The notes: generated by a model not told the origin, from the sequence alone. Positions 18,600-27,653 are shown, counted from the first letter of the stretch. The stretch: DNA of 43,209 nucleotides from Candidatus Scalindua rubra (GCA_001723765.1 MAYW01000021.1:1-43209); one strand, 5' to 3'. Translations and numbers: made by a program.

Positions 18600-18631
18600 C
18601 CTGTCGGCAGACAGGGTGCCACTAAGTGGCA
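18600..18631. repeat. Double hairpin directly downstream of alaS
   Basis: CCTGTC-GGCA-GACAGG (18600-18615) followed by TGCCACT-A-AGTGGCA (18617-18631), eight bases past the alaS stop. No T-run follows on the minus strand, so this looks more like a REP-type element than a classical terminator, though it may stabilise the 3' end. Confidence 0.6.
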
Positions 18632-18638
18632 TGAAGGT

Positions 18639-21299
18639 TTAATCTGAAAATAGATGTTCTATTTTTTCCCGTATTATTTTGAATGCTAAGTCAATGGCTT
18701 CATTAATCTTATTCGGAAATTGACCACCAGCTTGAGCCATATCTGCACGTCCACCACCACCACCACCAACAATTTTTGCAATATCCTTGGCTATATTGCC
18801 AGCATGAAGTCCTTTTTTCACTAAATCGTTACTCAACGAGGCTATCAATATTACCCTTCCGTTCTCAGTAGTTCCTAATATTATTGCCACAGAGCTTAGA
18901 ATCTTCTTTAATGAGTCTGCCGTTTTCCTTAGATCTTCTACTCCTACACCTTCTATTACTTCTGTCACAATCTTTACACCTGATATTTCCTTTGCATTAG
19001 CAATGAGACTAGAAGAATATCTTTGTACACTTTCTTGTTTTACCTTCTGTACATCTTTTCTTAAATCTTTTATTTGTTGTATCATTTCTTCAGTACGTTG
19101 GATAGCTGATTCTTCTTGAATATCGAGAATACTACATAATCTTTCTAGTATTTCCTCTTTGTGCTTTATCCTTGCAAGCGCTTCCTTCCCTGTTACAGCT
19201 TCTATCCTGCGTATCCCTGCTGCTATCGATGATTCGTTCACAATCTTAAATAAGCCTATTTCACCAGTATAGTTTACGTGTGTGCCTCCACAAAGTTCCT
19301 GGCTATAATCTCCAATATTTACCACTCTAACATTTTCATCATATTTTTCACCAAATAATGCCGTAGCGCCTGTTTCTTTAGCTTTATCGAATGTCATCTC
19401 TTTTGTGATAACAGGAACATTTTCCATGATCTTTTCATTTATAAGCTCTTCTATTCTTGCAATTTCATCTTTTTTAATACTAGTAAAATGGTGAAAGTCA
19501 AAACGTAGTCTATCAGGAGCCACAAGAGAGCCAGATTGTTCCGCATGTTGTCCTATTACGCGTCTTAAAATGTAATGAAGTAAATGTGTCACTGAATGAT
19601 TACGTCTGATGGCTACTCTTCGTTTTACATCAATCATCGAAGTTACATTCTCATTTGTTCTAATCTTACCCTCAACTACCTTACCAATATGCACTATGAT
19701 ATTATTCCATATCTTAGTATCGTAAATTTCAACTTTTGCATGCTTTGTTTGAACTATACCAGTGTCACCAACTTGACCTCCGGCCTCTGCATAAAAAGGG
19801 GTTTGATCTAGCACTATATGAATTTCTTGGCCGGCTTCAGCAGAATCAGTCAATTGCTCATTTATGATCAGACCAATTACTTTACTTTCGGTTTCATCTT
19901 TTTCATAACCAAGAAAAATCGTTTCTTTTGTTTTTTCTTTTATTATACTTAACGGACCTTCATCAAATATACTCCCTTTCATTTGCGAAGACACTTTTGC
20001 TCGTTCGCGTTGCATATGCATTTCTTCTTCAAAACCTTTTTTATCAATAAGCAGGTTATTCTCTTTTAAGATTGATTCAGTCATATCTAGCGGAAAGCCA
20101 AAGGTATCATACAGTTGAAAAGCATCTGAACCTCTTAAAACTTTTTGTCCACTATTGTGAAGATTCTCCATAAGTTCTTCCAGTCGTCTACTTCCCAAAA
20201 GTAAGGTCTCGTGAAATCTTTCCTCTTCATTCTTTATGATTCTTGCAATGTTTTCTCTACGTTGTCTTATTTCAGGATATGGTTCGTTCATTATTTCGGA
20301 TATAATGGGAACAAGTTTGTAAAGAAAACAATCCTTTTTCCCCAAATTTAAACCATCACGAACAGCCCTTCTTAAAAGTCTTCTTTCGACGTAGCCCCTC
20401 CCTTCATTACTTGGAAGAACACCATCTGAAATGCAAAAAACGATCGCCCTTATATGGTCAGCAATTCGATTCATTAATTTGCCATTTTCTGTTTGACCGT
20501 CATATTCAACCTCCGCAATCTCAGCGATACCCTGAATTATAGGCTTAAAAATATCGATCTCAAAGTTTGTGCTAACGCCTTGCATAACACTGGCCATCCT
20601 TTCTAAACCCATTCCTGTATCCACATTCTTGTTTGGTAATGGTTCAAGAATTCCACCATCTCTTCTGTCAAACTGTGTGAAAACAAGGTTCCATACCTCA
20701 ACAAAACGGTCACAATCACAATCAGGAGCACATTCTTTCCTTCCACATCCAATTTCTTGCCCACGGTCGTAATAGATTTCAGAACATGGTCCACAAGGGC
20801 CGTTTGGTCCTTCAGAAGGGGCATTAGCAGGCCAAAAATTTTCGTTTTCACCAAATCTGTATATCTTGTCTTCAGGAACGCCAATTTTATTCAACCATAT
20901 CTCATACGATTCTTCATCATCCAAAAAAACACTTATTGATAATCTCTCCTTTGGGAGTTTCATTTCATTAAGCATAAATTCCCAGGCCAGTTCTATTGCT
21001 TCCAATTTAAAATAATCTCCAAAAGAAAAGTTTCCTAACATCTCAAAGAAAGTATGATGTTTAGGGGTCTTACCTACATTTTCTATATCACCCGTTCTAA
21101 GGCACTTCTGACATGTTGTAGTCCTTTTAACATCCAACTCTCCCTTTCCTAAGAACATATCTTTAAATTGGTTCATCCCGGCGCCAGTAAACAAAAGTGT
21201 TGGATCATCTTTAGGGACAAGTGAATCACTCGGAAATATAGTATGGCCTTTATTCTCAAAAAAACTTAAATATTTCCTTCTGATTACGTTAGTTTCCAT
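18639..21299 (-). CDS. alaS: Alanyl-tRNA synthetase
   Basis: 886 residues, full length for AlaS. It charges tRNA-Ala and edits misacylated Ser/Gly. The class II catalytic domain begins NVIRRKYLSFFENKGHTIFPSDSLVP. The editing domain shows HSVTHLLHYILRR (HxxxH zinc ligands) and ELCGGTHVNYTGE. The C-terminal C-Ala/DHHA1 domain ends with a glycine run (GGGGGGRADMAQAGG). It is a single gene with its own promoter upstream. The window carries only tRNA-Gln, so there is no link to a neighbouring tRNA. Confidence 0.97.
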   Translation of the reverse strand: METNVIRRKYLSFFENKGHTIFPSDSLVPKDDPTLLFTGAGMNQFKDMFLGKGELDVKRTTTCQKCLRTGDIENVGKTPKHHTFFEMLGNFSFGDYFKLEAIELAWEFMLNEMKLPKERLSISVFLDDEESYEIWLNKIGVPEDKIYRFGENENFWPANAPSEGPNGPCGPCSEIYYDRGQEIGCGRKECAPDCDCDRFVEVWNLVFTQFDRRDGGILEPLPNKNVDTGMGLERMASVMQGVSTNFEIDIFKPIIQGIAEIAEVEYDGQTENGKLMNRIADHIRAIVFCISDGVLPSNEGRGYVERRLLRRAVRDGLNLGKKDCFLYKLVPIISEIMNEPYPEIRQRRENIARIIKNEEERFHETLLLGSRRLEELMENLHNSGQKVLRGSDAFQLYDTFGFPLDMTESILKENNLLIDKKGFEEEMHMQRERAKVSSQMKGSIFDEGPLSIIKEKTKETIFLGYEKDETESKVIGLIINEQLTDSAEAGQEIHIVLDQTPFYAEAGGQVGDTGIVQTKHAKVEIYDTKIWNNIIVHIGKVVEGKIRTNENVTSMIDVKRRVAIRRNHSVTHLLHYILRRVIGQHAEQSGSLVAPDRLRFDFHHFTSIKKDEIARIEELINEKIMENVPVITKEMTFDKAKETGATALFGEKYDENVRVVNIGDYSQELCGGTHVNYTGEIGLFKIVNESSIAAGIRRIEAVTGKEALARIKHKEEILERLCSILDIQEESAIQRTEEMIQQIKDLRKDVQKVKQESVQRYSSSLIANAKEISGVKIVTEVIEGVGVEDLRKTADSLKKILSSVAIILGTTENGRVILIASLSNDLVKKGLHAGNIAKDIAKIVGGGGGGRADMAQAGGQFPNKINEAIDLAFKIIREKIEHLFSD

Positions 21300-21313
21300 A
21301 AATCTAATTTTGT

Positions 21314-21341
21314 ATTTTACCTATGAGGATAATCAAATCAA
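21314..21341 (-). promoter_or_regulatory. Probable alaS promoter
   Basis: On the minus strand TTGATT (21336-21341), a 16-base spacer and TAAAAT (21314-21319), ending 14 bases before the alaS ATG at 21299. The leader would be very short, with no obvious Shine-Dalgarno site. Confidence 0.5.
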
Positions 21342-21351
21342 GGTAAATATG

Positions 21352-21535
21352 TAATTGTTCAATATCAGGTGGAGTTAAGTATCCTTCCTCTCGGAAGCGT
21401 CCTCGTCCGCCATGGCGGGATTCCAGCGCAAACCTTTGGAATCCCTGCCCGCCCGAACGACGCAGTCGGGCAGGCGAAAGCAGGGTTGATACTCTCACCA
21501 AACAGCATGAAATTCCACTTGATATTGAGCAATTA
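21352..21535. repeat. MITE-like element with 25-base terminal inverted repeats
   Basis: Left arm 21352-21376 and right arm 21511-21535 are inverted copies with three mismatches in 25 bases (core TCAATATCAAGTGGAATT). The interior is GC-rich and itself palindromic (GATTCCA...TGGAATC; the CCCGCCCGAACGACGCAG...TCGGGCAGG region) and has no gene of its own. A further copy of the arm lies at 42826-42850. Confidence 0.7.
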
Positions 21536-21573
21536 CTTTAATTTCATAATTTTTTTGATAGTTTCCATTTTTT

Positions 21574-21872
21574 ATGATAAAAATAGAAACTATATACTCA
21601 AGATTACTAAGAGCAACCAAAAATTCTGTTCTCCTCCTTGGTCATCGAGGAACGGGGAAATCGAGCTGGATACAACAAAATTTACCCAATGTCCCTACCT
21701 ATGATCTCTTGGACTTAAAAGAGTTCAAAAAGAACTGAGACCACGCCCTGTCAAATGCCTGGGGGTTTATCGGGGAGATCGAACGGCTTTAGTTGATGAC
21801 ATTCAAATCTTTTCTGTTATTGATTTTCTTAAAGAACTCTGGAATGGACAAATCATAAGCTAGAGACATCTG
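21574..21872 (+). pseudogene. Internally deleted AAA/DUF4143 ATPase remnant
   Basis: From ATG 21574 a frame encodes an N-terminus ending in a P-loop (LLLGHRGTGKSSW) and YDLLDLKEF, then stops at TGA. From about 21720 a different frame gives VYRGDRTALVDDIQIFS and VIDFLKELWNGQII, which matches the C-terminal end of DUF4143-type ATPases, and stops at TAG 21870-21872. The middle of the protein, with Walker B, is missing. Compare the intact gene at 37744 and the similarly deleted copy at 36967. Confidence 0.65.
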
Positions 21873-22152
21873 AAACATTTTGGTGTGCTTTTGCCGCCAT
21901 TGTGAGGACAATCGTTGCACAACGTAGGAAAACGATCAAAACACATGAAGATATAATTTTTTTAGTCGTCCAGATTGCAAAAGAATTAAAGGTTTTGTTC
22001 TCGCCCGGTTATATGACCCCATTTTCCTTAGCCAATCGACCAATAACGAAATGACCATTTACGTACTAAAACCAATAATATCTGGGCACCGTCCTTAGAT
22101 TATCGTCAACAATAAAGATCTAACGCCGACACTTCTGTATATTCACTATTCA
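21873..22152. other. Gene-free stretch after the ATPase remnant
   Basis: No reading frame with recognisable similarity and no clear structure. It may be the decayed tail of an older insertion. Confidence 0.35.
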
Positions 22153-22285
22153 ACAGGTTGTCCGAGAATAAGCAATAAACCATTTTTTGTCATTCTGAAT
22201 TTATTTCAGAATCTTTAATTGTCAGTACTTACAGAAGTATTAGATTCCGGATCAAGTCCGGAATGACAGTTCTCGGACAGCCTGT
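22153..22285. repeat. MITE-like element, copy 1 (TIR CAGGTTGTCCGAGAA)
   Basis: Terminal inverted repeats at 22153-22168 and 22270-22285 (one mismatch), with an internal second inverted repeat of GTCATTCTGAATTT / GTCCGGAATGAC type. It encodes nothing. A second copy with the same ends and a different, shorter core lies at 35150-35236. Confidence 0.75.
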
Positions 22286-22669
22286 CAAGATGTAACATCA
22301 TTCCTTTTTTTTCTCTTGATTTTAATATTTATCCTAATACTATAAATAACAGAATTTCCACAATCTACTATAGTCTTGCTTAGTTTCATAATCAAGACTC
22401 ATTGTCATATCTTACAAACATAAAACCATCAGTTGATGGATATGCTTTCATAAATTAAGTTTTTGTTTACAGGAACGTGGTTACATGAACTTTCTTACCA
22501 TATATAGTCGTTCTCAAATCATAATACCTTATTTCATAGGATCGTAGATACAGAAAAATCTGTTTTACTTTCAATATGATCTGGCATGTATGGTAAAAGA
22601 GTGATAGATTTCTAGCGTTTAATTAAGAAACGACATTTGACAGGATGACGGGATAAAGGAGGACGTAAT
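22286..22669. other. AT-rich stretch without a recognisable gene
   Basis: No ORF of note. It ends with AAAGGAGG (22655-22662), which serves the small ORF at 22670. Confidence 0.4.
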
Positions 22670-22747
22670 ATGGCATGGTGGCAAAAAAAGAACAAAAATG
22701 CAAATCAAAGCACCGAACAACAGAAGAAATATACTGACCCCCAGTAA
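22670..22747 (+). CDS. Tiny ORF with strong ribosome site, probably truncated by an insertion sequence
   Basis: 25 residues, MAWWQKKNKNANQSTEQQ..., starting eight bases after AAAGGAGG. The last codons run into TGACCCCCAGTAAATAG, which looks like the left end of the IS3-type element that follows, so the original gene was probably longer. I do not recognise the product. Confidence 0.4.
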   Translation: MAWWQKKNKNANQSTEQQKKYTDPQ

Positions 22748-22777
22748 ATAGTAGACAGTTGATTAACGGAGATGTTA

Positions 22778-22802
22778 TGCTGTATCTCGTAGAGATACAG
22801 CA
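22778..22802. repeat. Perfect 11-bp hairpin at the start of the IS3-type remnant
   Basis: TGCTGTATCTC-GTA-GAGATACAGCA, between the putative IS left end and the orfA ribosome site. It could limit read-through into the transposase. Confidence 0.7.
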
Positions 22803-22828
22803 CTTACAAAATTCGAAAGGAGGTCAGT

Positions 22829-23020
22829 ATATCGGGTGCAAAGAAAGAGAAAAGAAGAAAATGGACATCTAGGAATAAATTAGAAGTAGTTTTAGAAGGC
22901 ATAAAAGAAAAGGAGACAATAGCAGAGATATGTCGCAAATACGGTATTAGCCAGTCGATGTATTATGAATGGAGAAACACAAGTAAACAAAGGGCCAGGT
23001 CTTGCAATATAACATTTTAG
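22829..23020 (+). pseudogene. IS3-type orfA transposase remnant with ATA in place of ATG
   Basis: 63 codons. The sequence KWTSRNKLEVVLEGIKEKE and the helix-turn-helix IAEICRKYGISQSMYYEWRN match the N-terminal OrfA of IS3-family elements. AAAGGAGG (22816-22823) is well placed for a start at 22829, where the codon is ATA instead of ATG. The frame ends soon after the HTH (SKQRARSCNITF), and no orfB follows. This is a dead IS end. Confidence 0.7.
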
Positions 23021-23072
23021 GCTAATAAATAATCGTTCTATTAATTGCCATCAATCATCAATTACTCACACT

Positions 23073-23127
23073 TTTCAACATTTTTCTGCTTCCTTTCTAC
23101 AGCATTTTTGCTATCATACTAATCAGG
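23073..23127. repeat. 55-base direct repeat, copy 1 (leader of the small gene at 23138)
   Basis: Begins TTTCAACATTTTTCTGC and ends AATCAGG. It is nearly identical to 23567-23622 apart from an extra T and an A/C change. It covers the likely promoter and part of the ribosome site for the 23138 gene. Confidence 0.8.
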
Positions 23128-23137
23128 AGGTGTAGAA

Positions 23138-23368
23138 ATGAAAGTGAAAGAGATAGAGAAAAAATATAGAGATGAATGGGTATTAGCTGAGGTATTGAAA
23201 GAGGATGAATTAGGAGAACCTACAGAACTAAAGGTAATAGCCCATTCCAAAAATAGAGATGATACCTATGCTGCAATGAGAAAAGCAAAAGGTAAATATA
23301 CCTACCATTTCTATACAGGAAAGATTCCCCTAAAAGGTTATGCAGTTGCATTTTATGTCAAAATTTAG
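23138..23368 (+). CDS. Small conserved-looking hypothetical protein
   Basis: 76 residues, charged, with a C-terminal hydrophobic end (GYAVAFYVKI). It has AGGAGG nine bases before ATG. Together with the overlapping downstream ORF it forms a two-gene unit of a small protein and an aspartyl-protease-like protein, an arrangement I believe recurs in bacteria, but I cannot name the family with certainty. Function is unknown; possibly a toxin-antitoxin-like or regulatory pair. Confidence 0.65.
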   Translation: MKVKEIEKKYRDEWVLAEVLKEDELGEPTELKVIAHSKNRDDTYAAMRKAKGKYTYHFYTGKIPLKGYAVAFYVKI

Positions 23369-23474
23369 ATTTAATACAAAAGCACCAGTAATTATACTGA
23401 CTATCTTATTAGAAGGTCAAGGTAGTTCCAAGCAAAAGATAAAGGTGGCTCTTGATACAGGGGACTTAAATTAA
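23355..23474 (+). pseudogene. Truncated retroviral-type aspartyl protease-like gene
   Basis: ATG 23355 overlaps the end of the preceding gene by 14 bases. 39 residues, MSKFRFNTKAPVIILTILLE..., end with VALDTGDLN. VALDTG matches the active-site motif of clan AA proteases (D-T/S-G-A). The frame stops straight after it, so most of the domain is lost. Confidence 0.5.
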
Positions 23475-23566
23475 AAATAGACTTTGATGAGGGTATATTG
23501 GAAGTATAAACAAAAAGCATCGTGCCTAACACCTATAAGACACCCCGCTGTGAAGAGATAAACTCC

Positions 23567-23622
23567 TTTCAACATTTTTTCTGCTTCCTTTCTACAGCAT
23601 TTTTGCTATCATACTCATCAGG
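23567..23622. repeat. 55-base direct repeat, copy 2
   Basis: Second copy of 23073-23127, 494 bases downstream. It is followed not by the small gene but by a degenerate stretch with a 23-codon ORF (23659-23730, MKNFPDEGTIKYWEVEQ...). This suggests an old tandem duplication whose second gene has decayed. It now lies about 130 bases upstream of ilvD. Confidence 0.75.
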
Positions 23623-23751
23623 TGGCAGTAGCTTATCGGGGCTGTTGGAGAAAATAGAATGAAAAATTTTCCTGATGAAGGTACGATAAAGTATTGGGAA
23701 GTAGAACAAGTAATCGATAAAACTGCATAAACTATAATAAAGGAAGTTAAC

Positions 23752-25407
23752 TTGCGTAGCGATACTATTACGTGTGGGATAGAAAGAGCACCTGCAAGGG
23801 CATTGCTTTATGCAACTGGACTGACCAAGGAAGACATGGGAAAGCCTTTTATAGGTATTGCCAGTAGTTTTACAGACTTGATTCCAGGGCATATCCACAT
23901 GAGACGTTTAGAAAGGGAAATAGAAAAAGGTATATATGCGGCAGGAGGTGTTAGTTTTATTTTTGGTGTGCCTGGTATATGCGATGGCATTGCCATGGGG
24001 CATAAGGGGATGAGTTACTCCCTTGCCTCAAGGGAATTAATCGCTGATTTAATAGAGTGTGTCACAAATGCGCATTGCCTTGACGGATTGGTATTGTTAA
24101 CTAATTGCGATAAGATTACTCCTGGGATGCTTATGGGTGCTGCAAGAATAGATATTCCTGCTATCGCAGTAACGGCTGGACCTATGATTTCCGGACGTCG
24201 CAAGATGCAGCGACTTTCTTTGGTTCGTGATACCTTTGAGGCCGTTGGTAGAAAGCAAAAAGGTGAAATTGACGAGGAAGAATTAGAATCCCTTGAAAAG
24301 GAAGCTTGCCCAGGTCCTGGATCTTGTCAGGGATTATATACGGCAAATACAATGGCCTGTGTAACTGAAGCGCTTGGGATGTCGTTACCGGAATGTGCTG
24401 CAGCCTTAGCAATTTCCGCAGAAAAAGATAGAATCGCTTATAACAGTGGAAAGAGAATAGTTGAATTATCAAAAAAAGACATAAGCTGTAGAAAGATTAT
24501 GACACGAAAAGCCTTTGAAAATGCAATCTTAATTGATATGGCTCTTGGAGGCTCAACAAATACTTGTCTGCATATCCCTGCAATAGCTAATGAAGCAGGT
24601 ATCGATATAGAGTTAGACCTCTTTGATAAAATCAGCAAGAATATACCCCAAATAACAAACCTAAGACCTGGTGGTGAGCACTTTATGGAAGACCTCTTCT
24701 ATGCAGGTGGCATTCCGGCAGTAATGAAGAGGCTTGTTGAAGATTTGAATGATTGTATAACCGTTAGCGGGTTTAATATAAAGGAGATTGCAAAACAGGC
24801 AGAGGTCTATGATGATGATATTATTAGAACAAAACAGAATGCCTTTAATGAAGAAGGTGGTATTGCAGTACTTCATGGAAATATAGCGCCCGATGGCGCC
24901 GTAATTAAACAAAGCGCATTATCCAATGATATGATGGTTTTTAAAGGTCCTGCAAAGGTATTTGAAAGTGAAGAGGAAGCAATGCAAGCAATAATGAATA
25001 AAAAGATTCCTCATGGTTCAGTAGTTATTATCAAATATGAAGGCCCTCGCGGAGGTCCGGGAATGAGAGAGATGTTGTCACCCACCGCAGCGCTTGTTGG
25101 GATGGGTATGGATAATTCCGTTGCCTTAATGACAGATGGACGTTTTTCAGGCGGTACAAGAGGTCCTTGTATCGGACACGTCTCTCCAGAAGCAATGGTA
25201 GGTGGACCAATAGCCCTCATAGAAGATAATGATGAGATAGTCATTGACATTCCAAAACGTAAATTATATGCTGTATTGACAGAATCTGTGCTCGATAGTC
25301 GTCGTGCAAAATGGTCACCACCTCCTTTAAATACAATGAATAGATTTCTTGTTAGATATGCTAAATGTGTAACATCAGCTGATAAGGGTGGGGTGCTCAA
25401 GAGTTAA
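23752..25407 (+). CDS. ilvD: Dihydroxy-acid dehydratase
   Basis: 551 residues, normal IlvD length. It dehydrates dihydroxy-isovalerate and -methylvalerate in valine, isoleucine and leucine synthesis. Fe-S ligand cysteines are seen in [11 protein letters not shown] and [31 protein letters not shown] and [18 protein letters not shown] are other family motifs. It starts with TTG 23752 behind AAAGGAAG. It is separated from ilvN-ilvC-leuA by about 4 kb of accessory DNA and larC, yet belongs to the same pathway. Confidence 0.96.
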   Translation: MRSDTITCGIERAPARALLYATGLTKEDMGKPFIGIASSFTDLIPGHIHMRRLEREIEKGIYAAGGVSFIFGVPGICDGIAMGHKGMSYSLASRELIADLIECVTNAHCLDGLVLLTNCDKITPGMLMGAARIDIPAIAVTAGPMISGRRKMQRLSLVRDTFEAVGRKQKGEIDEEELESLEKEACPGPGSCQGLYTANTMACVTEALGMSLPECAAALAISAEKDRIAYNSGKRIVELSKKDISCRKIMTRKAFENAILIDMALGGSTNTCLHIPAIANEAGIDIELDLFDKISKNIPQITNLRPGGEHFMEDLFYAGGIPAVMKRLVEDLNDCITVSGFNIKEIAKQAEVYDDDIIRTKQNAFNEEGGIAVLHGNIAPDGAVIKQSALSNDMMVFKGPAKVFESEEEAMQAIMNKKIPHGSVVIIKYEGPRGGPGMREMLSPTAALVGMGMDNSVALMTDGRFSGGTRGPCIGHVSPEAMVGGPIALIEDNDEIVIDIPKRKLYAVLTESVLDSRRAKWSPPPLNTMNRFLVRYAKCVTSADKGGVLKS

Positions 25408-25433
25408 AACGTTGTAATTGCAGGTGGATTTTT

Positions 25434-25503
25434 GACAGGATATACAAGATTTAAGAAATGATAATTGAAGAATTTTTATCCTAATGATCCTGTAAATCCT
25501 GTC
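25434..25503. terminator. Dispersed inverted repeat after ilvD, possible terminator
   Basis: TTTTTGACAGGATATACAAGATT pairs roughly with GATCCTGTAAATCCTGTC (25486-25503) and is followed by TAAAAAA. A related half-copy (GACAGGATTAACAGGATT) lies at 41350-41367, so this is also a repeat family. Confidence 0.5.
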
Positions 25504-25534
25504 TAAAAAAATGAAAATTCCTATGCTATTAAGT

Positions 25535-25608
25535 TACCCGGTAGTGTAATGGTAACACTAGAGATTTTGGTTCTCTCATTGGAGGTTCGAGTCCTCCCCG
25601 GGTAGCCA
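25535..25608 (+). tRNA. tRNA-Gln (anticodon UUG)
   Basis: A full cloverleaf can be drawn: acceptor TACCCGG/CCGGGTA, D arm GTGTAATGGTAACAC, anticodon stem AGAGA/TCTCT with loop TTTTGGT (anticodon TTG at positions 34-36), T arm GGAGG-TTCGAGT-CCTCC, discriminator G and an encoded CCA. The 26 bases before it closely match a stretch at 42160-42190 inside the broken HEPN gene. Confidence 0.95.
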
Positions 25609-25609
25609 G

Positions 25610-25702
25610 CCCGTAAAATCCTGTGTACAGGATCACGGGTTGACACGTGATGAGCGAACCTGTAAAATTTTTAATAACGGGTGAAGCGAATTTTACGTGT
25701 CA
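25610..25702. repeat. Nested palindromes directly after tRNA-Gln
   Basis: First hairpin 25610-25639: CCCGT...ATCCTGTGTACAGGAT...ACGGG. Second, nested structure: TGACACGT (25641-25648) with ACGTGTCA (25695-25702), and GTAAAATT (25662-25669) with AATTTTAC (25689-25696). The first may end the tRNA transcript; the second looks like a small palindromic element. Confidence 0.6.
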
Positions 25703-25857
25703 GTCTTTGATTTCTTGCAGGAGTTAAATATAAAACCTCCCTTTTTAAAAAGCGGCTCTGGAAAAAGGTACATTAAAAAGCAGTTGCGAATATATTTAGA
25801 GAAAAATGCTTTGACTTAATAAATAATAGGTCAAGAAGCATAACCAGTATCAATAAG

Positions 25858-26112
25858 TTCAGAACTCCTGACCTCTTATGTTTAGCCGAATGATATAATT
25901 GTAATAAACATAAAATGTTACGATCATTTTTTGATGATGAACGAGATAATAGTGGTGATTTTAAGATGATACCTTAAATGCTGTAGGGTGGGCATTGCCC
26001 ACCATCTCAAATTGCGTAAACCCAATAACGGTGGGTAATGCCCACCCTACGATTAACCGATTTAGGCACATTTTGGTATCATCACAAAATCCCAGAGGTC
26101 AGGAGTTCTGAA
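25858..26112. repeat. 255-base MITE-like element with three nested inverted repeats
   Basis: Outer arms are a perfect 18-base inverted repeat, TTCAGAACTCCTGACCTC (25858-25875) and its complement (26095-26112). Inside are GATGATACC/GGTATCATC (25965/26075) and then a GTAGGGTGGGCATTGCCCACC-type arm (25983-26003) with its inverted copy at 26030-26050. A lone copy of the inner arm lies at 36387-36406. The element encodes no protein. Confidence 0.8.
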
Positions 26113-26174
26113 ATTATAGTTTTATCAAGTTTTTCTTATTGTCCGTAATTGCATGAGGATATCAACTAAACGCA

Positions 26175-27653
26175 ATGAATATACTATTAATATACCCTGA
26201 GTTTCCGGATACATTTTGGAGTTTCAAACACGCACTTAAGTTCATACGCAAAAAGGCTTCCTTTCCACCACTAGGTCTACTGACAGTTGCCACAATGTTA
26301 CCGACAGAGTGGACAAAACGCTTAGTGGACGTAAATATGACAAAACTCTCGGATAAATATCTGGAATGGGCGGATTACGTATTTATTAGCAGTATGGTTA
26401 TACAAAGAGCATCTGCTCAGCAAATCATTAAGCGATGCAAAGAAGCAGGCGTCAATATTGTTGCCGGAGGACCATTATTCACAAGTGAGCATGAACAATT
26501 TAAGGATGTCGACCATTTTGTACTCAATGAAGCAGAACTAACCTTGCCCCCCTTTTTGGAAGACTTGAAAAATGGTTGTGCCAAGCGAACATATACGACA
26601 CCGCAGTTTGCTAACATTCGAGAAACCCCGGCACCTCTATGGGAGTTAGCCGATTTAAATCGGTACGCCTCTATGAGCATACAATACACCCGAGGTTGTC
26701 CGTACCAATGCGAGTTTTGTGACGTAACTGCGTTATTTGGACGACGCACACGAACCAAGACGGCCGAACAAATCATTGCCGAGCTGGATACTTTCTATAA
26801 TCTGGGATGGCGTGGGAATGTCTTCTTCGTTGATGACAACCTCATCGGGAACAAAAAGACTCTCAAGAAGGAATTGCTGCCAGCATTAATCAAGTGGCAA
26901 AGTGATCACGCGGGGATTACGTTCAACACTGAAGTCTCCATCAACCTAGCCAAAGACGAGCCATTAATGCATATGATGTCAGAAGCTGGTTTCAACACAG
27001 TTTTTGTTGGGATCGAGACACCTGATACAGTTAGCCTGACCGAATGTGGCAAAAAACAGAACAAAAACCGTGACTTAGTCGAAGACGTGCGGCGTATTCA
27101 GCGAGCCGGATTGCAAGTGCAGGCTGGCTTCATTGTTGGCTTTGACAATGACACGCCATCCATCTTTCAGCGGCAAATCGATTTTATCCAGAAAAGCGGG
27201 ATTGTAACGGCAATGGTCGGCCTGCTTCAGGCCCCGTCCGGGACAAAACTGTACGAACGTCTAAAACGAGAGGGTCGACTGCTCGGACGAATGACAGGGG
27301 ACAATGCAGACGGCTCAACAAACATTATCCCTAATATGGACCCGGACATTTTTCGAGAGGGATATAAAAGAATATTGAGACACATATATTCTCCTGAAAA
27401 TTATTATCAGCGTATTATGACATTATTCAAAGAATATAAGTCTCCAAAAATTAAGGCCAGAATTAAATTCGAACACATCGTGGGATTGCTTTGTTCCATC
27501 TGCCGTCTAGGTATCCTTGGCAAAGAACGCGTCCAATTCTGGAATCTCTTGTTTTGGACGTATTTTAATCGTCGTGAATTGTTTCCCCTGGCCGTTACAC
27601 TTGCAATCTACGGTTACCATTTCCGCAAAATTAGTGAACTACACATCCTTTAA
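26175..27653 (+). CDS. B12-binding radical SAM protein with DUF4070 domain, HpnP-like
   Basis: 492 residues. Residues 1-140 are a cobalamin-binding domain (IVAGGPLFTSE). The radical SAM cluster is C175PYQC179EFC182, followed by VFFVDDNLIGNK and FVGIETPDTVSL. The C-terminal part matches the DUF4070 region of this group. MNILLIYPEFPDTFWSFKHA and the general layout are those of hopanoid C-2 methylase HpnP and close relatives, so C-methylation of a hopanoid or other lipid is a reasonable guess, not established. Base composition is noticeably richer in G+C than the neighbours (for example 27080-27260), suggesting acquisition. It stands alone between repeat elements. GAGGAT precedes the ATG by some 17 bases. 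Confidence 0.8.
   Translation: MNILLIYPEFPDTFWSFKHALKFIRKKASFPPLGLLTVATMLPTEWTKRLVDVNMTKLSDKYLEWADYVFISSMVIQRASAQQIIKRCKEAGVNIVAGGPLFTSEHEQFKDVDHFVLNEAELTLPPFLEDLKNGCAKRTYTTPQFANIRETPAPLWELADLNRYASMSIQYTRGCPYQCEFCDVTALFGRRTRTKTAEQIIAELDTFYNLGWRGNVFFVDDNLIGNKKTLKKELLPALIKWQSDHAGITFNTEVSINLAKDEPLMHMMSEAGFNTVFVGIETPDTVSLTECGKKQNKNRDLVEDVRRIQRAGLQVQAGFIVGFDNDTPSIFQRQIDFIQKSGIVTAMVGLLQAPSGTKLYERLKREGRLLGRMTGDNADGSTNIIPNMDPDIFREGYKRILRHIYSPENYYQRIMTLFKEYKSPKIKARIKFEHIVGLLCSICRLGILGKERVQFWNLLFWTYFNRRELFPLAVTLAIYGYHFRKISELHIL

Noticed and set aside
21304..21704. Overlapping ORFs on both strands beside alaS
   Set aside because: They lie in a palindromic element and decayed DNA; neither has protein-like sequence.
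23569..23898. 109-residue minus-strand ORF overlapping the ilvD start
   Set aside because: It is antisense to ilvD and to a duplicated leader, and has no recognisable domain or ribosome site.
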